Part shown: positions 36,047 to 44,648 of the stretch, piece after piece
Position numbering within the stretch: the stretch's first letter is position 1
How the letters are laid out: each line of letters starts with the position of its first letter
Assembly (NCBI RefSeq): GCF_002846365.1
Contig: NZ_PJMW01000002.1
Coordinates: 4,030,001 to 4,094,000 of the forward strand
DNA from: Nocardia fluminea
Lineage (GTDB): Bacteria > Actinomycetota > Actinomycetes > Mycobacteriales > Mycobacteriaceae
Length of the DNA: 64,000 nucleotides
Reading direction: 5' to 3'
Position numbers and translations under genes: made by a program
The notes under the pieces: model-generated
What the model was told of the DNA's origin: nothing
The model's input: only the letters and a program-made list of their open reading frames with translations
The model's database searches: none

Positions 36047-36637
36047 ATGGCACGACCACGGCGCAGTGACGACACCCGCGCACTCCTGATCGAGGAGGGC
36101 GCGGCCGATCTGCTGTCCAACGGCTATCACGGCACCGGCATCAAGCAGGTGCTCGACAAGGTCGGGGTGCCGAAAGGCTCGTTCTACAACTACTTCGACA
36201 GCAAAGAGACGTTCGCCCGAGCGGTGATCGAGCACCACTCACTGTGCATCCAGCGCAATCTCGCCGACGCCTTCGGTTCCACCGCCGACCCGCTCGGTGG
36301 CGTGCGCGTCTTCTTCGCGCGGCAGACCGACGAGTTCGTCCGCACCGAATTCACCGGGGGATGCCTGCTCGCCAACCTCGCGGCCGAGCTCGAGGGCAGC
36401 GACGTGCTGCGGGAAGAACTGTCGAGTGCCTGGGTGGCCTGGCGGGACAGTGTCGCGAATGCGTTGCGCGCCGCGCAGGCCGACGGCTCGGTGCGCGGCG
36501 ATATCGACGCCGTCGACCTGGCCGACCTGCTCCTCGAATCCTGGGAGGGCGCGGTGATCCGGATGAAGCTGCAGCGCACCGTCGAGCCGCTGCACAAGTG
36601 CCTGCGACGTCTGCTGGACGACTACTTCCGGCCCTGA
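36047..36637 (+). CDS. TetR/AcrR family regulator
   Basis: A 196-residue regulator. The helix-turn-helix covers residues ~9-55 (TRALLIEEGAADLLSNGYHGTGIKQVL, VPKGSFYNYFDSKETFA). The C-terminal half, with FTGGCLLANLAAELEGSD near residues 103-120, is of the AcuR/TetR_C_6-like type seen in repressors for small reactive metabolites. A conserved cysteine, C107, is in that motif. Shared operators before its own gene and before the dehydrogenase at 36716 indicate that it represses itself and that enzyme. The inducer is unknown. Confidence 0.88.
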   Translation: MARPRRSDDTRALLIEEGAADLLSNGYHGTGIKQVLDKVGVPKGSFYNYFDSKETFARAVIEHHSLCIQRNLADAFGSTADPLGGVRVFFARQTDEFVRTEFTGGCLLANLAAELEGSDVLREELSSAWVAWRDSVANALRAAQADGSVRGDIDAVDLADLLLESWEGAVIRMKLQRTVEPLHKCLRRLLDDYFRP

Positions 36638-36679
36638 TCAGGGTCGGGTTGACCGGCTGGTTGTCGCGTGTCTATTCCA

Positions 36680-36695
36680 AGACGACCGGTCGTAT
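36680..36695. promoter_or_regulatory. TetR operator copy 2
   Basis: AGACGACCGGTCGTAT, identical over 16 bases to the copy at 36021-36036, lies 20 bases before the dehydrogenase ATG. Confidence 0.8.
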
Positions 36696-36715
36696 CGAAT
36701 GAAAGGGAAGACACT

Positions 36716-37456
36716 ATGTCCACCAGAAAGACGGCCATCGTGACCGGATCCTCCAGCGGCATCGGGCGCGATATCGCCCGCGCCTTCGTCCGGCGCGGCG
36801 ACAACGTCGTGCTCAACGGACGTGATGCCGCGAAGCTCGCGGCCGTGGCCGAGGAATTGGGCGCGCCCGAGCGCACGGCGGTCGTCGTCGGCGACATCGG
36901 CGCACCCGCCACGGGTTCGGCGCTGGTCGCGGCCGCGGTCGAGCGCTTCGGCGGGGTGGATGTGCTCGTCAACAACGCGGGGACGTTCGCGGCGAAGCCG
37001 TTCACCGAGGTCACCGCCGACGAGCTCGCCGGCTACCTCGACGGCAACCTGAAAGGCACCTACTTCACCACGCAGGCAGTGGTCCGACGGCTGCGTGAGC
37101 AGGGGGCGGGCGGCAGCATTGTCAATATCGGTACGGTGCTCGTGACGCACGCGATCGCCGATGTCCCGGCCTCGGCGCCCTTGGCCAGCAAAGGCGCGAT
37201 CCACGCCCTGACCACGAGTCTGGCGGCCGAACTGGCCGCCGACCGGATTCGCGTCAACGCCGTGGCCCCCGGCTTCGTGCGCACGCCACTGCTGGCGGGC
37301 GGCAACGAGACCGTCTTCGGCGGGTTCGCCCTTCTCGACCGGCTCGGCGACGTCACCGAAACCACCGCGGCCGTGCTGTATCTCGCCGACGCCGAGTTCG
37401 TCACCGGCCACATCCTGCCCGTGGACGGCGGCTTCATTTCCGGCCGAGCGGCCTGA
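36716..37456 (+). CDS. short-chain dehydrogenase/reductase lacking the catalytic tyrosine
   Basis: A 246-residue classical-type SDR. The NAD(P) motif GSSSGIG is at residues 11-17, NNAG at 86-89 and the C-terminal PVDGGF motif near 236-241. The active-site pattern YxxxK is altered: K159 is present, but the tyrosine position, 155, is proline (ASAPLASKG). The catalytic serine region reads NIGTVLV without Ser at the usual place. It may therefore be inactive as a redox enzyme, use another residue or act differently. The ATG has AAAGGGAAG upstream. It is under the operator shared with the TetR gene and is followed by a tautomerase gene. Confidence 0.88.
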   Translation: MSTRKTAIVTGSSSGIGRDIARAFVRRGDNVVLNGRDAAKLAAVAEELGAPERTAVVVGDIGAPATGSALVAAAVERFGGVDVLVNNAGTFAAKPFTEVTADELAGYLDGNLKGTYFTTQAVVRRLREQGAGGSIVNIGTVLVTHAIADVPASAPLASKGAIHALTTSLAAELAADRIRVNAVAPGFVRTPLLAGGNETVFGGFALLDRLGDVTETTAAVLYLADAEFVTGHILPVDGGFISGRAA

Positions 37457-37552
37457 GTCGTCGAAAACATCTCCCGCACAACGGATTCGGGTGCGCAGCG
37501 GCCCGGTCTCCGGTCATCCTGTGAGAGCTGCACCCATCGAAAGGACACGCTC

Positions 37553-37765
37553 ATGCCGTACGTGAACATCAAGGTCACCGACGAAGGCGTCACCACCGAG
37601 CAGAAGTCGCGGCTCATCAAGGGCGTCACGGATCTGCTCTTCGACGTGCTCGGCAAGGATCCCAACCTCACCTTCGTGGTGATCGACGAAGTGCCGCTCA
37701 CGGATTGGGGCGTGGGCGGCCTGAACGTCGCCGAGTACCGGGCCCAACGCGCGGCCGAGGGCTGA
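37553..37765 (+). CDS. 4-oxalocrotonate tautomerase family protein
   Basis: A 70-residue protein of typical 4-OT size. Pro2, which becomes the N-terminal catalytic proline after methionine removal, is present (MPYVNIKVTDEGVT). The helix with KSRLIKGVTDLLFDVLGKDP and the VVIDEV strand fit the family. An arginine equivalent to 4-OT Arg11 is not evident, so substrate may differ. A GAAAGGACA-type ribosome site precedes the ATG. It follows the dehydrogenase by 96 bases and may be in its transcript; a strong hairpin follows it. Confidence 0.88.
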   Translation: MPYVNIKVTDEGVTTEQKSRLIKGVTDLLFDVLGKDPNLTFVVIDEVPLTDWGVGGLNVAEYRAQRAAEG

Positions 37766-37771
37766 GGTCGA

Positions 37772-37800
37772 TCGGTGAGCCGGGATATCCGCCCGGCTCA
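37772..37800. terminator. bidirectional terminator
   Basis: Perfect 11-bp stem GGTGAGCCGGG / CCCGGCTCACC with a 7-base loop, flanked by a further TGAGGT / ACCTCA pair at 37761-37766 and 37801-37806. It lies between the convergent tautomerase and the gene ending at 37806. Confidence 0.75.
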
Positions 37801-37805
37801 CCACC

Positions 37806-38363
37806 TCAGGCGGGCCCGTCGAACGGCACCGAGGCGTCGAGTGCGAACCACCCCATCAGGATTCGCTTGCCCCGCGTCGAGAAGTAGCTCGGGCCCAGCC
37901 ACAGATCCGGTTCGATCTCGCGGAGTTCGTCGTAGATCCGCCGGGCGGGCCTGCGGGAACCGACGCGAGGATCGTCGTAGTCGAACAGCACGGCCGCGCG
38001 TCCATCGAGCACGGAATCGCCGACCGTGGCAAGGAAATTCAAGGCACGCATGCCGCCGAGCAGGCGGAACACATTGTGGCCGACCGCCACGTCGTCCACG
38101 TGACGAAACGATTTGGCCACCCAGAAGTACGACGGCCGAGCCATCGCCGCCCCCAGCAGTCGCTCGCCGGATCCGGGGAACGAACGCATCGTCACGTCGC
38201 CGTCGAGGCGCGCGAAGTCGGCCGCCGTCACGTCGGGTGCCCCGGCGAAGAGCCCGCGGAATTCGGCGGTTCCCGCCGCGGACAGCGAGTCGAGGCGGGG
38301 TCGGTGGTCGGACGGGCGGCGCACCGGCATCAGGCCGTGGGCGGACAACGGTGTCGGTGTCAT
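37806..38363 (-). CDS. uncharacterised cytosolic protein, DUF4334-like
   Basis: About 185 residues from the ATG at 38363; an ATG at 38330 is also possible, and neither has a strong ribosome site. No signal or membrane segment. The middle has GSGERLLGAAMARPSYFWVAKSFRHVDDV and the end has RRIYDELREIEPDLWLGPSYFSTRGKRILMGWFALD. The last resembles the GxWxG/DUF4334 pattern (…LWLG…), a small beta-barrel-like group of unknown role. The reading frame shows strong third-position GC. Function is not known. It lies between two strong terminators and is probably transcribed alone. Confidence 0.6.
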   Translation of the reverse strand: MTPTPLSAHGLMPVRRPSDHRPRLDSLSAAGTAEFRGLFAGAPDVTAADFARLDGDVTMRSFPGSGERLLGAAMARPSYFWVAKSFRHVDDVAVGHNVFRLLGGMRALNFLATVGDSVLDGRAAVLFDYDDPRVGSRRPARRIYDELREIEPDLWLGPSYFSTRGKRILMGWFALDASVPFDGPA

Positions 38364-38440
38364 GGGCGGACTCGATTCTGTCGGGTCCTCGCATGGTGCC
38401 AAGTCGCGGCGCCCACCGGTGCCTTTTCGGTGGAGGCGAC

Positions 38441-38483
38441 GACAGACGGGCCGGGACGCGTACTGCGTCCCGGCCCGTCTGTC
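38441..38483 (-). terminator. strong terminator of the polyamine operon
   Basis: Perfect 19-bp stem GACAGACGGGCCGGGACGC / GCGTCCCGGCCCGTCTGTC with loop GTACT, 10 bases past the stop of the fused gene on the minus strand. It could also insulate the gene at 37806-38363. Confidence 0.85.
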
Positions 38484-38492
38484 GATGATGTT

Positions 38493-39710
38493 CTACCGGT
38501 CGCGCAGGGCGTACGGCTCGATCGCGCCGCGCTCCAGCGCCCGCGCGTCGATGGTCTCGGCACGGTAGGGGAGCAGGGCCAGCCGGTCGCGCATGCCGCG
38601 GACCGGGTCCTCGATCTTCTCGTTCAGGCCGAACAGGAAGGTCCATTCGTGCTCGTCGCTGCCGTAGGGGACCACGGTGGCGAACTGCTCGTGGAAACGA
38701 CCCCACGAACGCTTCAGCGTCTCGTTGCGCCACATGGTCGCGCAGCCGGCCTGGGCCGACAGCACGCCGCCCGGGGCGAGCAGTGCCTTACATCGGGACA
38801 GGAACTCCGACTCGTAGAGACGGTTGTGCTGGGCGTCCTCGACGCGCTCGTCGGGCAGATCGATGACGATCACGTCGTAGCGGGTGCCCGCTTCCTGCGC
38901 GTTCGCCAGGAAGTCCCAGCCGTCGGCGTAGTGCACGTGGACAGGGCCCTCGTGCTTCACCGCGGCGGTGAGCTCGGCGGTGGTGTAGCCGTAGGGCAGG
39001 TGCTCGGCGCACAGCTCCACTTCGCGCTGATCGATGTCGACATGGTCGACCAGGGTCGCCCCGGCCGCCACCGACATCTGCGAGGCCACACCCTCACCGG
39101 AACCGATGATCAGCACCCGGTCGAGCTTCTCCGCCAGCACGAACGCCGGGACCATCATGGCCTCGTGGTAGGTGACCTGGGAGAACTCGGTGGACTGGCG
39201 ATCGTCGTCGGAGAACAGGGAGATCCCCTGATCGGTCCGCGCGATCACCATGTGCTGGAACGGGGTGTTCGTATCCACGATCACCTCGTGCAGATCCCAG
39301 ATCCGGGTCAGGCCGTCGCCCACCGGTTCGTAGATCTTCTCGGCGCCGTGGCCACGCTGGACCGTCTGCATCCGAACTATGGTGGGGGACAACTTGTCTC
39401 GGAGCAGTTCGACGGCTTTCGTCGCGCCCGCACCGATGCTGCCGCAGGTGAAGACGTCGACGAAGATGTCGCCGGACTCCGGATAAGTGTGAATCGAGGC
39501 GTGAGACTCCGACAACAGCGCGAGGACGGTCACCCCCTGCGGATCGAACTTTTTGTGAACGACTTCGCAGATGGTGACGCCCGCCGCGATCAAGGACTCA
39601 CGCAACGCCGATTCGAGTCGTTCGAGATCGTCACACAGGGCTGTGTCGACGCCACCGAACTCGGCCAGCACGTGCCAACCGGTGAATTCCGCCGTCATGG
39701 GCAAACTCAC
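38493..39710 (-). CDS. fused S-adenosylmethionine decarboxylase-spermidine synthase
   Basis: A 405-residue two-domain protein. Residues ~5-125 form a prokaryotic AdoMet decarboxylase (SpeD). SESHASIHTYPE gives the E68-S69 self-cleavage site that creates the pyruvoyl group. H74 and C89 match the spacing of Ser63, His68 and Cys83 of the Thermotoga enzyme. Residues ~130-405 form a spermidine synthase (SpeE), with VLIIGSGEGVASQM near 195-208 and the DLPDER segment. Decarboxylated AdoMet made by the first domain would donate aminopropyl to putrescine in the second. The GTG at 39710 overlaps the decarboxylase stop; an ATG at 39698 is an alternative start. It follows ornithine decarboxylase in one operon. 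The two-domain reading is strong; activity is inferred. Confidence 0.9.
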   Translation of the reverse strand: MSLPMTAEFTGWHVLAEFGGVDTALCDDLERLESALRESLIAAGVTICEVVHKKFDPQGVTVLALLSESHASIHTYPESGDIFVDVFTCGSIGAGATKAVELLRDKLSPTIVRMQTVQRGHGAEKIYEPVGDGLTRIWDLHEVIVDTNTPFQHMVIARTDQGISLFSDDDRQSTEFSQVTYHEAMMVPAFVLAEKLDRVLIIGSGEGVASQMSVAAGATLVDHVDIDQREVELCAEHLPYGYTTAELTAAVKHEGPVHVHYADGWDFLANAQEAGTRYDVIVIDLPDERVEDAQHNRLYESEFLSRCKALLAPGGVLSAQAGCATMWRNETLKRSWGRFHEQFATVVPYGSDEHEWTFLFGLNEKIEDPVRGMRDRLALLPYRAETIDARALERGAIEPYALRDR

Positions 39711-40810
39711 TCTCGCTCAGCGCCCGAGACATGAACGGTCAAGGGCGGAAAACCATTGAAGGACACCGACGAATAACTCGCGGTATAGGCGCCGGTGTGC
39801 AGGATCTGAATCCGGTCACCGGCTCGCAACGTGGTCGGCAGAAGGACCTTCGTGCGTTGATACAGTACATCGTCGCCGTCACAGGTCGGACCCGCGACCA
39901 CCGCTTCCGAAACCGGATCGCCGTCGCGATCGGTGACGAAACGGTAAGCGATGTACTCGTTCTCGGTCTCGGCCATACCGTTGTATCGGCCGATGTCGAG
40001 ATACACCCAGCGCCGGCCGTCCGGCGCGAAACGCACGCCGACGACCTCGGCGTGCACAGTGCCCGCGTTACCCACCAGCGCGCGGCCGGGTTCCACGATC
40101 AGGCCGATGGCCGCGGGCAGGAACTCGGCGGCGGCAGCGCTGATGGTGGCCGCGATCGCGTCGAGTCCGGGGGCGGCGTCGACGTAGGAGATCGGCAGAC
40201 CGCCGCCCACATTGACCGCCGTGACGTGAATGTCCTTGTCCGCCAAGGCCGTGACGATCGCCCCGGCCTGCTCGATACCGATCCGCCATGCCGCGGGGTC
40301 GAGCTGCTGGGAACCGACGTGGAAATAGGGGCCCGCGACCGTCAGGCCCAGATCGCGGGCGCGCACCAGCAACCGCAGGGCTTCGGCGGGCGAGCACCCG
40401 AACTTGGTGCCGAACGGGGTCCGTGACTCGGGCGCCGAGGACAGGAACCGGCACTCGACCTCGGAGCCGGGCGCGTGCTCGGCGATCCGGCCGAGGTCGT
40501 CCTCGGTGTCGAAGGCATAGCGGCGCACGCCGAGGGCGAAGGCGCGCGCGATGTGGGCGCTCTTCTTGATCGGGTTGCCGTAGCAGAGCCGCTCGGGCAC
40601 GACGCCGAGGCCGAGACACTGCTCGATCTCGCCGATGCTGGCGACGTCGAACTCGGCGCCCTCGTCATCGAGCAGGGTGATCAGTTCCGCCACCGGCGCC
40701 GCCTTGACCGCGTACCTGATCCGGGTGCCGACAGCGACGGCGGCGTCGAGGGTTCGGTAGTTGGCACGGACCCGCTCGGGGTCGATGACAAGGTACGGAG
40801 ATTCGGGCAC
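39707..40810 (-). CDS. PLP-dependent ornithine decarboxylase (type III fold)
   Basis: A 367-residue alanine-racemase-fold decarboxylase. The cofactor lysine is K36 in YAVKAAP. HVGSQQ near 162-167, the VNVGGGLP loop near 200-207, and EPGR near 243-246 bind phosphate and substrate. GPTCDGDDVLY supplies the catalytic cysteine and aspartate of the eukaryote-like ornithine decarboxylases. It should make putrescine; lysine or diaminobutyrate as substrate cannot be excluded. It starts at GTG 40810 and its stop overlaps the fused SpeD-SpeE start, so the two are translationally coupled into a putrescine-to-spermidine pathway. Confidence 0.9.
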   Translation of the reverse strand: MPESPYLVIDPERVRANYRTLDAAVAVGTRIRYAVKAAPVAELITLLDDEGAEFDVASIGEIEQCLGLGVVPERLCYGNPIKKSAHIARAFALGVRRYAFDTEDDLGRIAEHAPGSEVECRFLSSAPESRTPFGTKFGCSPAEALRLLVRARDLGLTVAGPYFHVGSQQLDPAAWRIGIEQAGAIVTALADKDIHVTAVNVGGGLPISYVDAAPGLDAIAATISAAAAEFLPAAIGLIVEPGRALVGNAGTVHAEVVGVRFAPDGRRWVYLDIGRYNGMAETENEYIAYRFVTDRDGDPVSEAVVAGPTCDGDDVLYQRTKVLLPTTLRAGDRIQILHTGAYTASYSSVSFNGFPPLTVHVSGAERE

Positions 40811-40880
40811 AGGTGAACTTTCGGTCGGCGGCCGGGAGAGACTATCAGCGGCGCCTACCCAACAACGAATCCGTCAAACA

Positions 40881-40898
40881 TTCGTCATATTCGTCATA
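40881..40898. repeat. tandem 9-bp repeat before the polyamine operon
   Basis: TTCGTCATA occurs twice in tandem (40881-40889 and 40890-40898), with a degenerate third unit TCCGTCAAA at 40870-40878. It lies 60-90 bases upstream of the decarboxylase GTG, in the intergenic space before the operon, and might be a regulator site. Confidence 0.45.
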
Positions 40899-40913
40899 GG
40901 CAGGCGGTATTAC

Positions 40914-43421
40914 TCAACCCGCTATGACTGTGACCTCGTCGAACACGACCTCGCCCGCGGCGTCGGACTCCTCGAGATCCACGATCGCCGTCAGCGCCCA
41001 GCCGTGATCGCCCGCCGGGTCGTCGATCACCTGGCGCACATGCCAGAAACCGGGCCGCTGCTCGACCTGGAACAGCTGTGGGCCGCGCGCGTCGGGGCCG
41101 GTGCCGATCGTGGCGTACTCGTCGAAGTAGGGGGCGAAGTCCTCGGCCCAGTCGGGGCCGGTGCCGAGCTGATCGAGTTCGTACCAGCGTCGTCGCGACG
41201 CCAGCTCCACCCGGCGGAACACGGCGTTGCGCACCATGATCCGGAAGGCGCGTTCGTTGGCGGTGATCGGGCGCACCGTCTCGGCGCCGAACGCGACCTG
41301 CTGGGCGTCGTTCTCCGCGCCGGGGTTGGTCAGCTGTTCCCACTCGTCGAGCAGACTCGAGTCGACCTGGCGGATCAGTTCGCCGAGCCATTCGGTGAGG
41401 TCGTCGAGATCCTCGGTGCGGGCGGCGTCGGGCACGGTGCGGCGCAGGGCACGGTAGGCGTCGGCGAGGTAGCGCAGCACGACGCCTTCGGAGCGGGTCA
41501 GTTCGTAGTGTGAGATCAGCTCGGCGAAGGTCATCGCACGCTCGATCATGTCGCGCACCACCGACTTCGGCGACGGCGCGAATTCCGACACCCAGGGGTG
41601 GCCGGCTCGATAGGTCTCGAACATCGGCTCGATCAGCTCGGCCAGGGGTTTCGGCCAGGTCACTTCCTCGAGGAGCTCCATCCGCTCCTCGTATTCGATC
41701 CCGTCGGCCTTCATCTCGTTGACGGCGGCACCGCGGGCCTTGTGCTGCTGGGCCATCAGCAGCTGGCGCGGATCCTCGAGGGTGGCTTCGATCAGGGAGA
41801 CGACATCGAGTGTGTAGGTGGGACTTTCGCGATCGAGCAGGTCGAACGCGGCCAGCGCGAACGGCGACAGCGGCTGATCCAGCGCGAAATCGCGTTGCAG
41901 GTCGACGGTGAGCCGTGCCATCCGGCCCTTCGCGTCCGGTTCGGACAGCTGTTGCACCACACCGGCATCGCGCAGCGAACGGTACAGGCGCAGGGCTCGC
42001 AGGATGTGCTTGCGTTGCGCGGGCCGCGGCTCGTGATTGTCCTCGAGCAGGTGGCGCATCGCGGAGAAGCAGTTGCCCGGGCGAGCGATCACATTGAGCA
42101 GCATCGAGTTGGTCACCGCGAAGCGCGACACCATCGGCTCCGGCGGAGCGGCGATCAGCCGGTCGAAGGTCTCCTCGCTCCACGACACGAAACCCTCCGG
42201 GGGCTTGCGGCGCACCACTTTTCGTTGCTTCTTCGGGTCGTCTCCCGCCTTGGCGATGAGGCGGGTGTTCTCGACCTCGTGCTCGGGAGCCTGCACCACC
42301 ACGGTGCCCATGGTGTCGTAGCCCGCGCGCCCGGCGCGCCCGGCGATCTGATGGAACTCACGGGCTTTGAGCCTGCGGGTGCGTACACCGTCGTATTTGG
42401 TGAGGCCGGTGAGCAGCACGGTGCGGATCGGGACGTTGATGCCGACGCCGAGGGTGTCGGTGCCGCACACCACTTTCAGCAAACCCTCCTGGGCGAGCTT
42501 CTCCACCAGACGGCGATACTTGGGCAGCATGCCCGCGTGGTGCACGCCGATACCGTGGCGGATCAGCCGCGACAATGTCTTGCCGAAGCCGGAGGCGAAC
42601 CGGAAATCGCCGATGGCGGCGGCGATCGCGTCCTTCTCCGCACGGGAGGCGAAGTTCACGCTCGTCAGGGCCTGCGCCCGTTCGAGCGCGGCGGCCTGGG
42701 TGAAGTGCACGACGTAGACCGGCGCCTGGTGGGTGGTCACCAGCTCTTCGAGGGTCTCGGTGATCGGGGTGCGCACATACGAGAACGTCAGGGGCACAGG
42801 ACGTTCGGTGCCCGCGACCACCGCGGTCGAGCGGCCGGTGCGCGCTTGCAGATCGGTGGCGAAGAAGTCCACTTCGCCCAATGTCGCCGACATCAGCAGG
42901 AATTGGGCGCGGGGCAGCTCGATGATGGGCACCTGCCAGGCCCAGCCGCGGTCCGGATCGGCGTAGAAATGGAACTCGTCCATCACGATCTGGCCGACCT
43001 CGGCCGCCGCGCCCTCGCGCAACGCCAGATTCGCCAGGATCTCCGCGGTGGCGCAGATGATCGGGGCGTCGGCGTTGACCGCCGCGTCACCGGTCACCAT
43101 GCCGACGTTCGCCGCGCCGAACACCTCGCACAGCGCGAAGAACTTCTCGCTGACCAGGGCTTTGATCGGGGCGGTGTAATAGCTGCGCTGCCCGTTGGCC
43201 ATGGCGAACAGGTGCGCGCCGACGGCCACCAGCGACTTTCCGGAGCCGGTCGGCGTCGACAGAATGACATTGGACCCCGACGCCAACTCCATCAGCGCCT
43301 CGTCCTGCGCTGGATACAGGGTGGTGCCCTGCTCGGCAGCCCACGCCGCGAACGACTCGTAGAGCGCGTCGGCGTCGGTCCCGGGAATTTCCAGTAGGTC
43401 GGTCAGATCCACTCCGACCAC
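40914..43421 (-). CDS. Ski2-like DEAD/DEAH helicase with DUF3516
   Basis: An 835-residue superfamily 2 helicase. Walker A TPTGSGKS is at residues 56-63 and the Walker B box reads DEFH at 148-151. The SAT motif follows near 177-179, and motif VI is QIAGRAGRAGYD near 367-378. The C-terminal ~450 residues match the actinobacterial DUF3516 helicase type. It probably unwinds RNA or DNA; a specific role is not known. It starts 50 bases before the PAC2 gene ends and lies on the same strand, so the two may be co-transcribed. Confidence 0.88.
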   Translation of the reverse strand: MVGVDLTDLLEIPGTDADALYESFAAWAAEQGTTLYPAQDEALMELASGSNVILSTPTGSGKSLVAVGAHLFAMANGQRSYYTAPIKALVSEKFFALCEVFGAANVGMVTGDAAVNADAPIICATAEILANLALREGAAAEVGQIVMDEFHFYADPDRGWAWQVPIIELPRAQFLLMSATLGEVDFFATDLQARTGRSTAVVAGTERPVPLTFSYVRTPITETLEELVTTHQAPVYVVHFTQAAALERAQALTSVNFASRAEKDAIAAAIGDFRFASGFGKTLSRLIRHGIGVHHAGMLPKYRRLVEKLAQEGLLKVVCGTDTLGVGINVPIRTVLLTGLTKYDGVRTRRLKAREFHQIAGRAGRAGYDTMGTVVVQAPEHEVENTRLIAKAGDDPKKQRKVVRRKPPEGFVSWSEETFDRLIAAPPEPMVSRFAVTNSMLLNVIARPGNCFSAMRHLLEDNHEPRPAQRKHILRALRLYRSLRDAGVVQQLSEPDAKGRMARLTVDLQRDFALDQPLSPFALAAFDLLDRESPTYTLDVVSLIEATLEDPRQLLMAQQHKARGAAVNEMKADGIEYEERMELLEEVTWPKPLAELIEPMFETYRAGHPWVSEFAPSPKSVVRDMIERAMTFAELISHYELTRSEGVVLRYLADAYRALRRTVPDAARTEDLDDLTEWLGELIRQVDSSLLDEWEQLTNPGAENDAQQVAFGAETVRPITANERAFRIMVRNAVFRRVELASRRRWYELDQLGTGPDWAEDFAPYFDEYATIGTGPDARGPQLFQVEQRPGFWHVRQVIDDPAGDHGWALTAIVDLEESDAAGEVVFDEVTVIAG

Positions 43422-43471
43422 CCTAGTCTGCGCTGCGGCCGAAGCACTCCTCGGCCGCAGCGAAGGCGCAG

Positions 43472-44416
43472 CTACGCCTTACCGTCGCCCTCGGTGTCGT
43501 CGTAGCCACCCTGCTCGGCCAGGAAGCGCTCGAACTCCGCACCGAGCTCCTCGCCGCTGGGCAGTTCACCGTCGGCGGCGAGCAGGCTGGACTGGCGTTC
43601 CTGTGCGGTGACGAAACTGTCGTACTGGCGCTCCAGCGCTGTGACGACCGTCTCCACTTCCTCGTTGCCCGCGATGTGCTCGGCGACCTGCTCGCGCACA
43701 CGCGCGGCAGCCTCACCCAGCGCCGAGAGCGGGAGGTCGAGGCCGGCGTTCTCGGCGAAGTTCTCCAGCAGCGTCTGCGCGGCCTCGGGGTAATCCGTCT
43801 GGGCCAGGTAGTGCGGCACGTGCACCGAGAAACCCAGCGATTCGTGGCCGTGCTGAGCCATCCGGTACTCGAGCAGCGACGACGCGCTACCCGGTACCTG
43901 CAACTCACCGGGCCAGCGCTGGTGCTCGCCGATCAGCGAACGATCCGAGGAATGCGCGGTGACACCCAGCGGACGGGTGTGCGGGATCGCCATCGGAATC
44001 GCCGACAGACCGATCGTGCGGCGCACGCCGAGTTGTTCGGCCAGCAGCCGCACCGCGGTGGTGAACTTCTCCCAGCGCAGGTCCGGTTCCAGGCCCGAGA
44101 GCAGCAGGAACGGGGTACCCGCGGTGTCGCGCAGCGCCCACAGGTTCAATTCCGGTTCCGCGTAGTCGGCGAAATGGTCGGTCTTGAACGTCATGAGCGG
44201 ACGGCGCGAACGGTAATCGAGCAACTCGTCGACGTCGAAGGACGCGACCAGTTCCGATTCGAGGCTCTCGCGCAAATGGGTCGTCGCCAGACGCACGGCG
44301 TGCCCGGCGTCGGTGAAACCTTCCAGACCGTGCACCAGGACGGGGCCCGCACCGTCGTCCGAGGACAACTGCGGCGCCGGGAACTCCAGTTCGTACATAT
44401 GCGACTGGTCATCCAT
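43472..44416 (-). CDS. PAC2 family protein (Rv2714-like)
   Basis: A 314-residue protein of the proteasome-assembly-chaperone-2 fold. VLVHGLEGFTDAGHAV near residues 26-41, FDVDELLDYRSRRP near 60-73, LLLSGLEPDLRWEKF near 103-117 and PHTRPLGVTAHSSD near 148-161 are typical. The C-terminal part is helical and Glu-rich. In M. tuberculosis the homologue Rv2714 sits in the same neighbourhood; its function is unknown, and actinobacteria with proteasomes usually carry it. The ATG at 44416 has a strong AGGAAGGAG ribosome site. Confidence 0.88.
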   Translation of the reverse strand: MDDQSHMYELEFPAPQLSSDDGAGPVLVHGLEGFTDAGHAVRLATTHLRESLESELVASFDVDELLDYRSRRPLMTFKTDHFADYAEPELNLWALRDTAGTPFLLLSGLEPDLRWEKFTTAVRLLAEQLGVRRTIGLSAIPMAIPHTRPLGVTAHSSDRSLIGEHQRWPGELQVPGSASSLLEYRMAQHGHESLGFSVHVPHYLAQTDYPEAAQTLLENFAENAGLDLPLSALGEAAARVREQVAEHIAGNEEVETVVTALERQYDSFVTAQERQSSLLAADGELPSGEELGAEFERFLAEQGGYDDTEGDGKA

Positions 44417-44648
44417 CGCGTTTCTCCTTCCTGCGCGGTCCACCATCGCTCGCGGGGTGGGAAAGCTCGTCTCCATTGTCCCCCACGCGAGCAGTGCCAT
44501 CGCACACGGCCGGGGACGGCTCGTCCTGTTGGGCAACAGCATGGGCACCCCGCGCATTCCCGCCCGGTGCGGCGATCGGGCCCTGCGGCGCCCCGCACCC
44601 GGCGTGGCGCGACCGGGCCGATCGAGGCGGTGGGGCACAGTGGACGGT

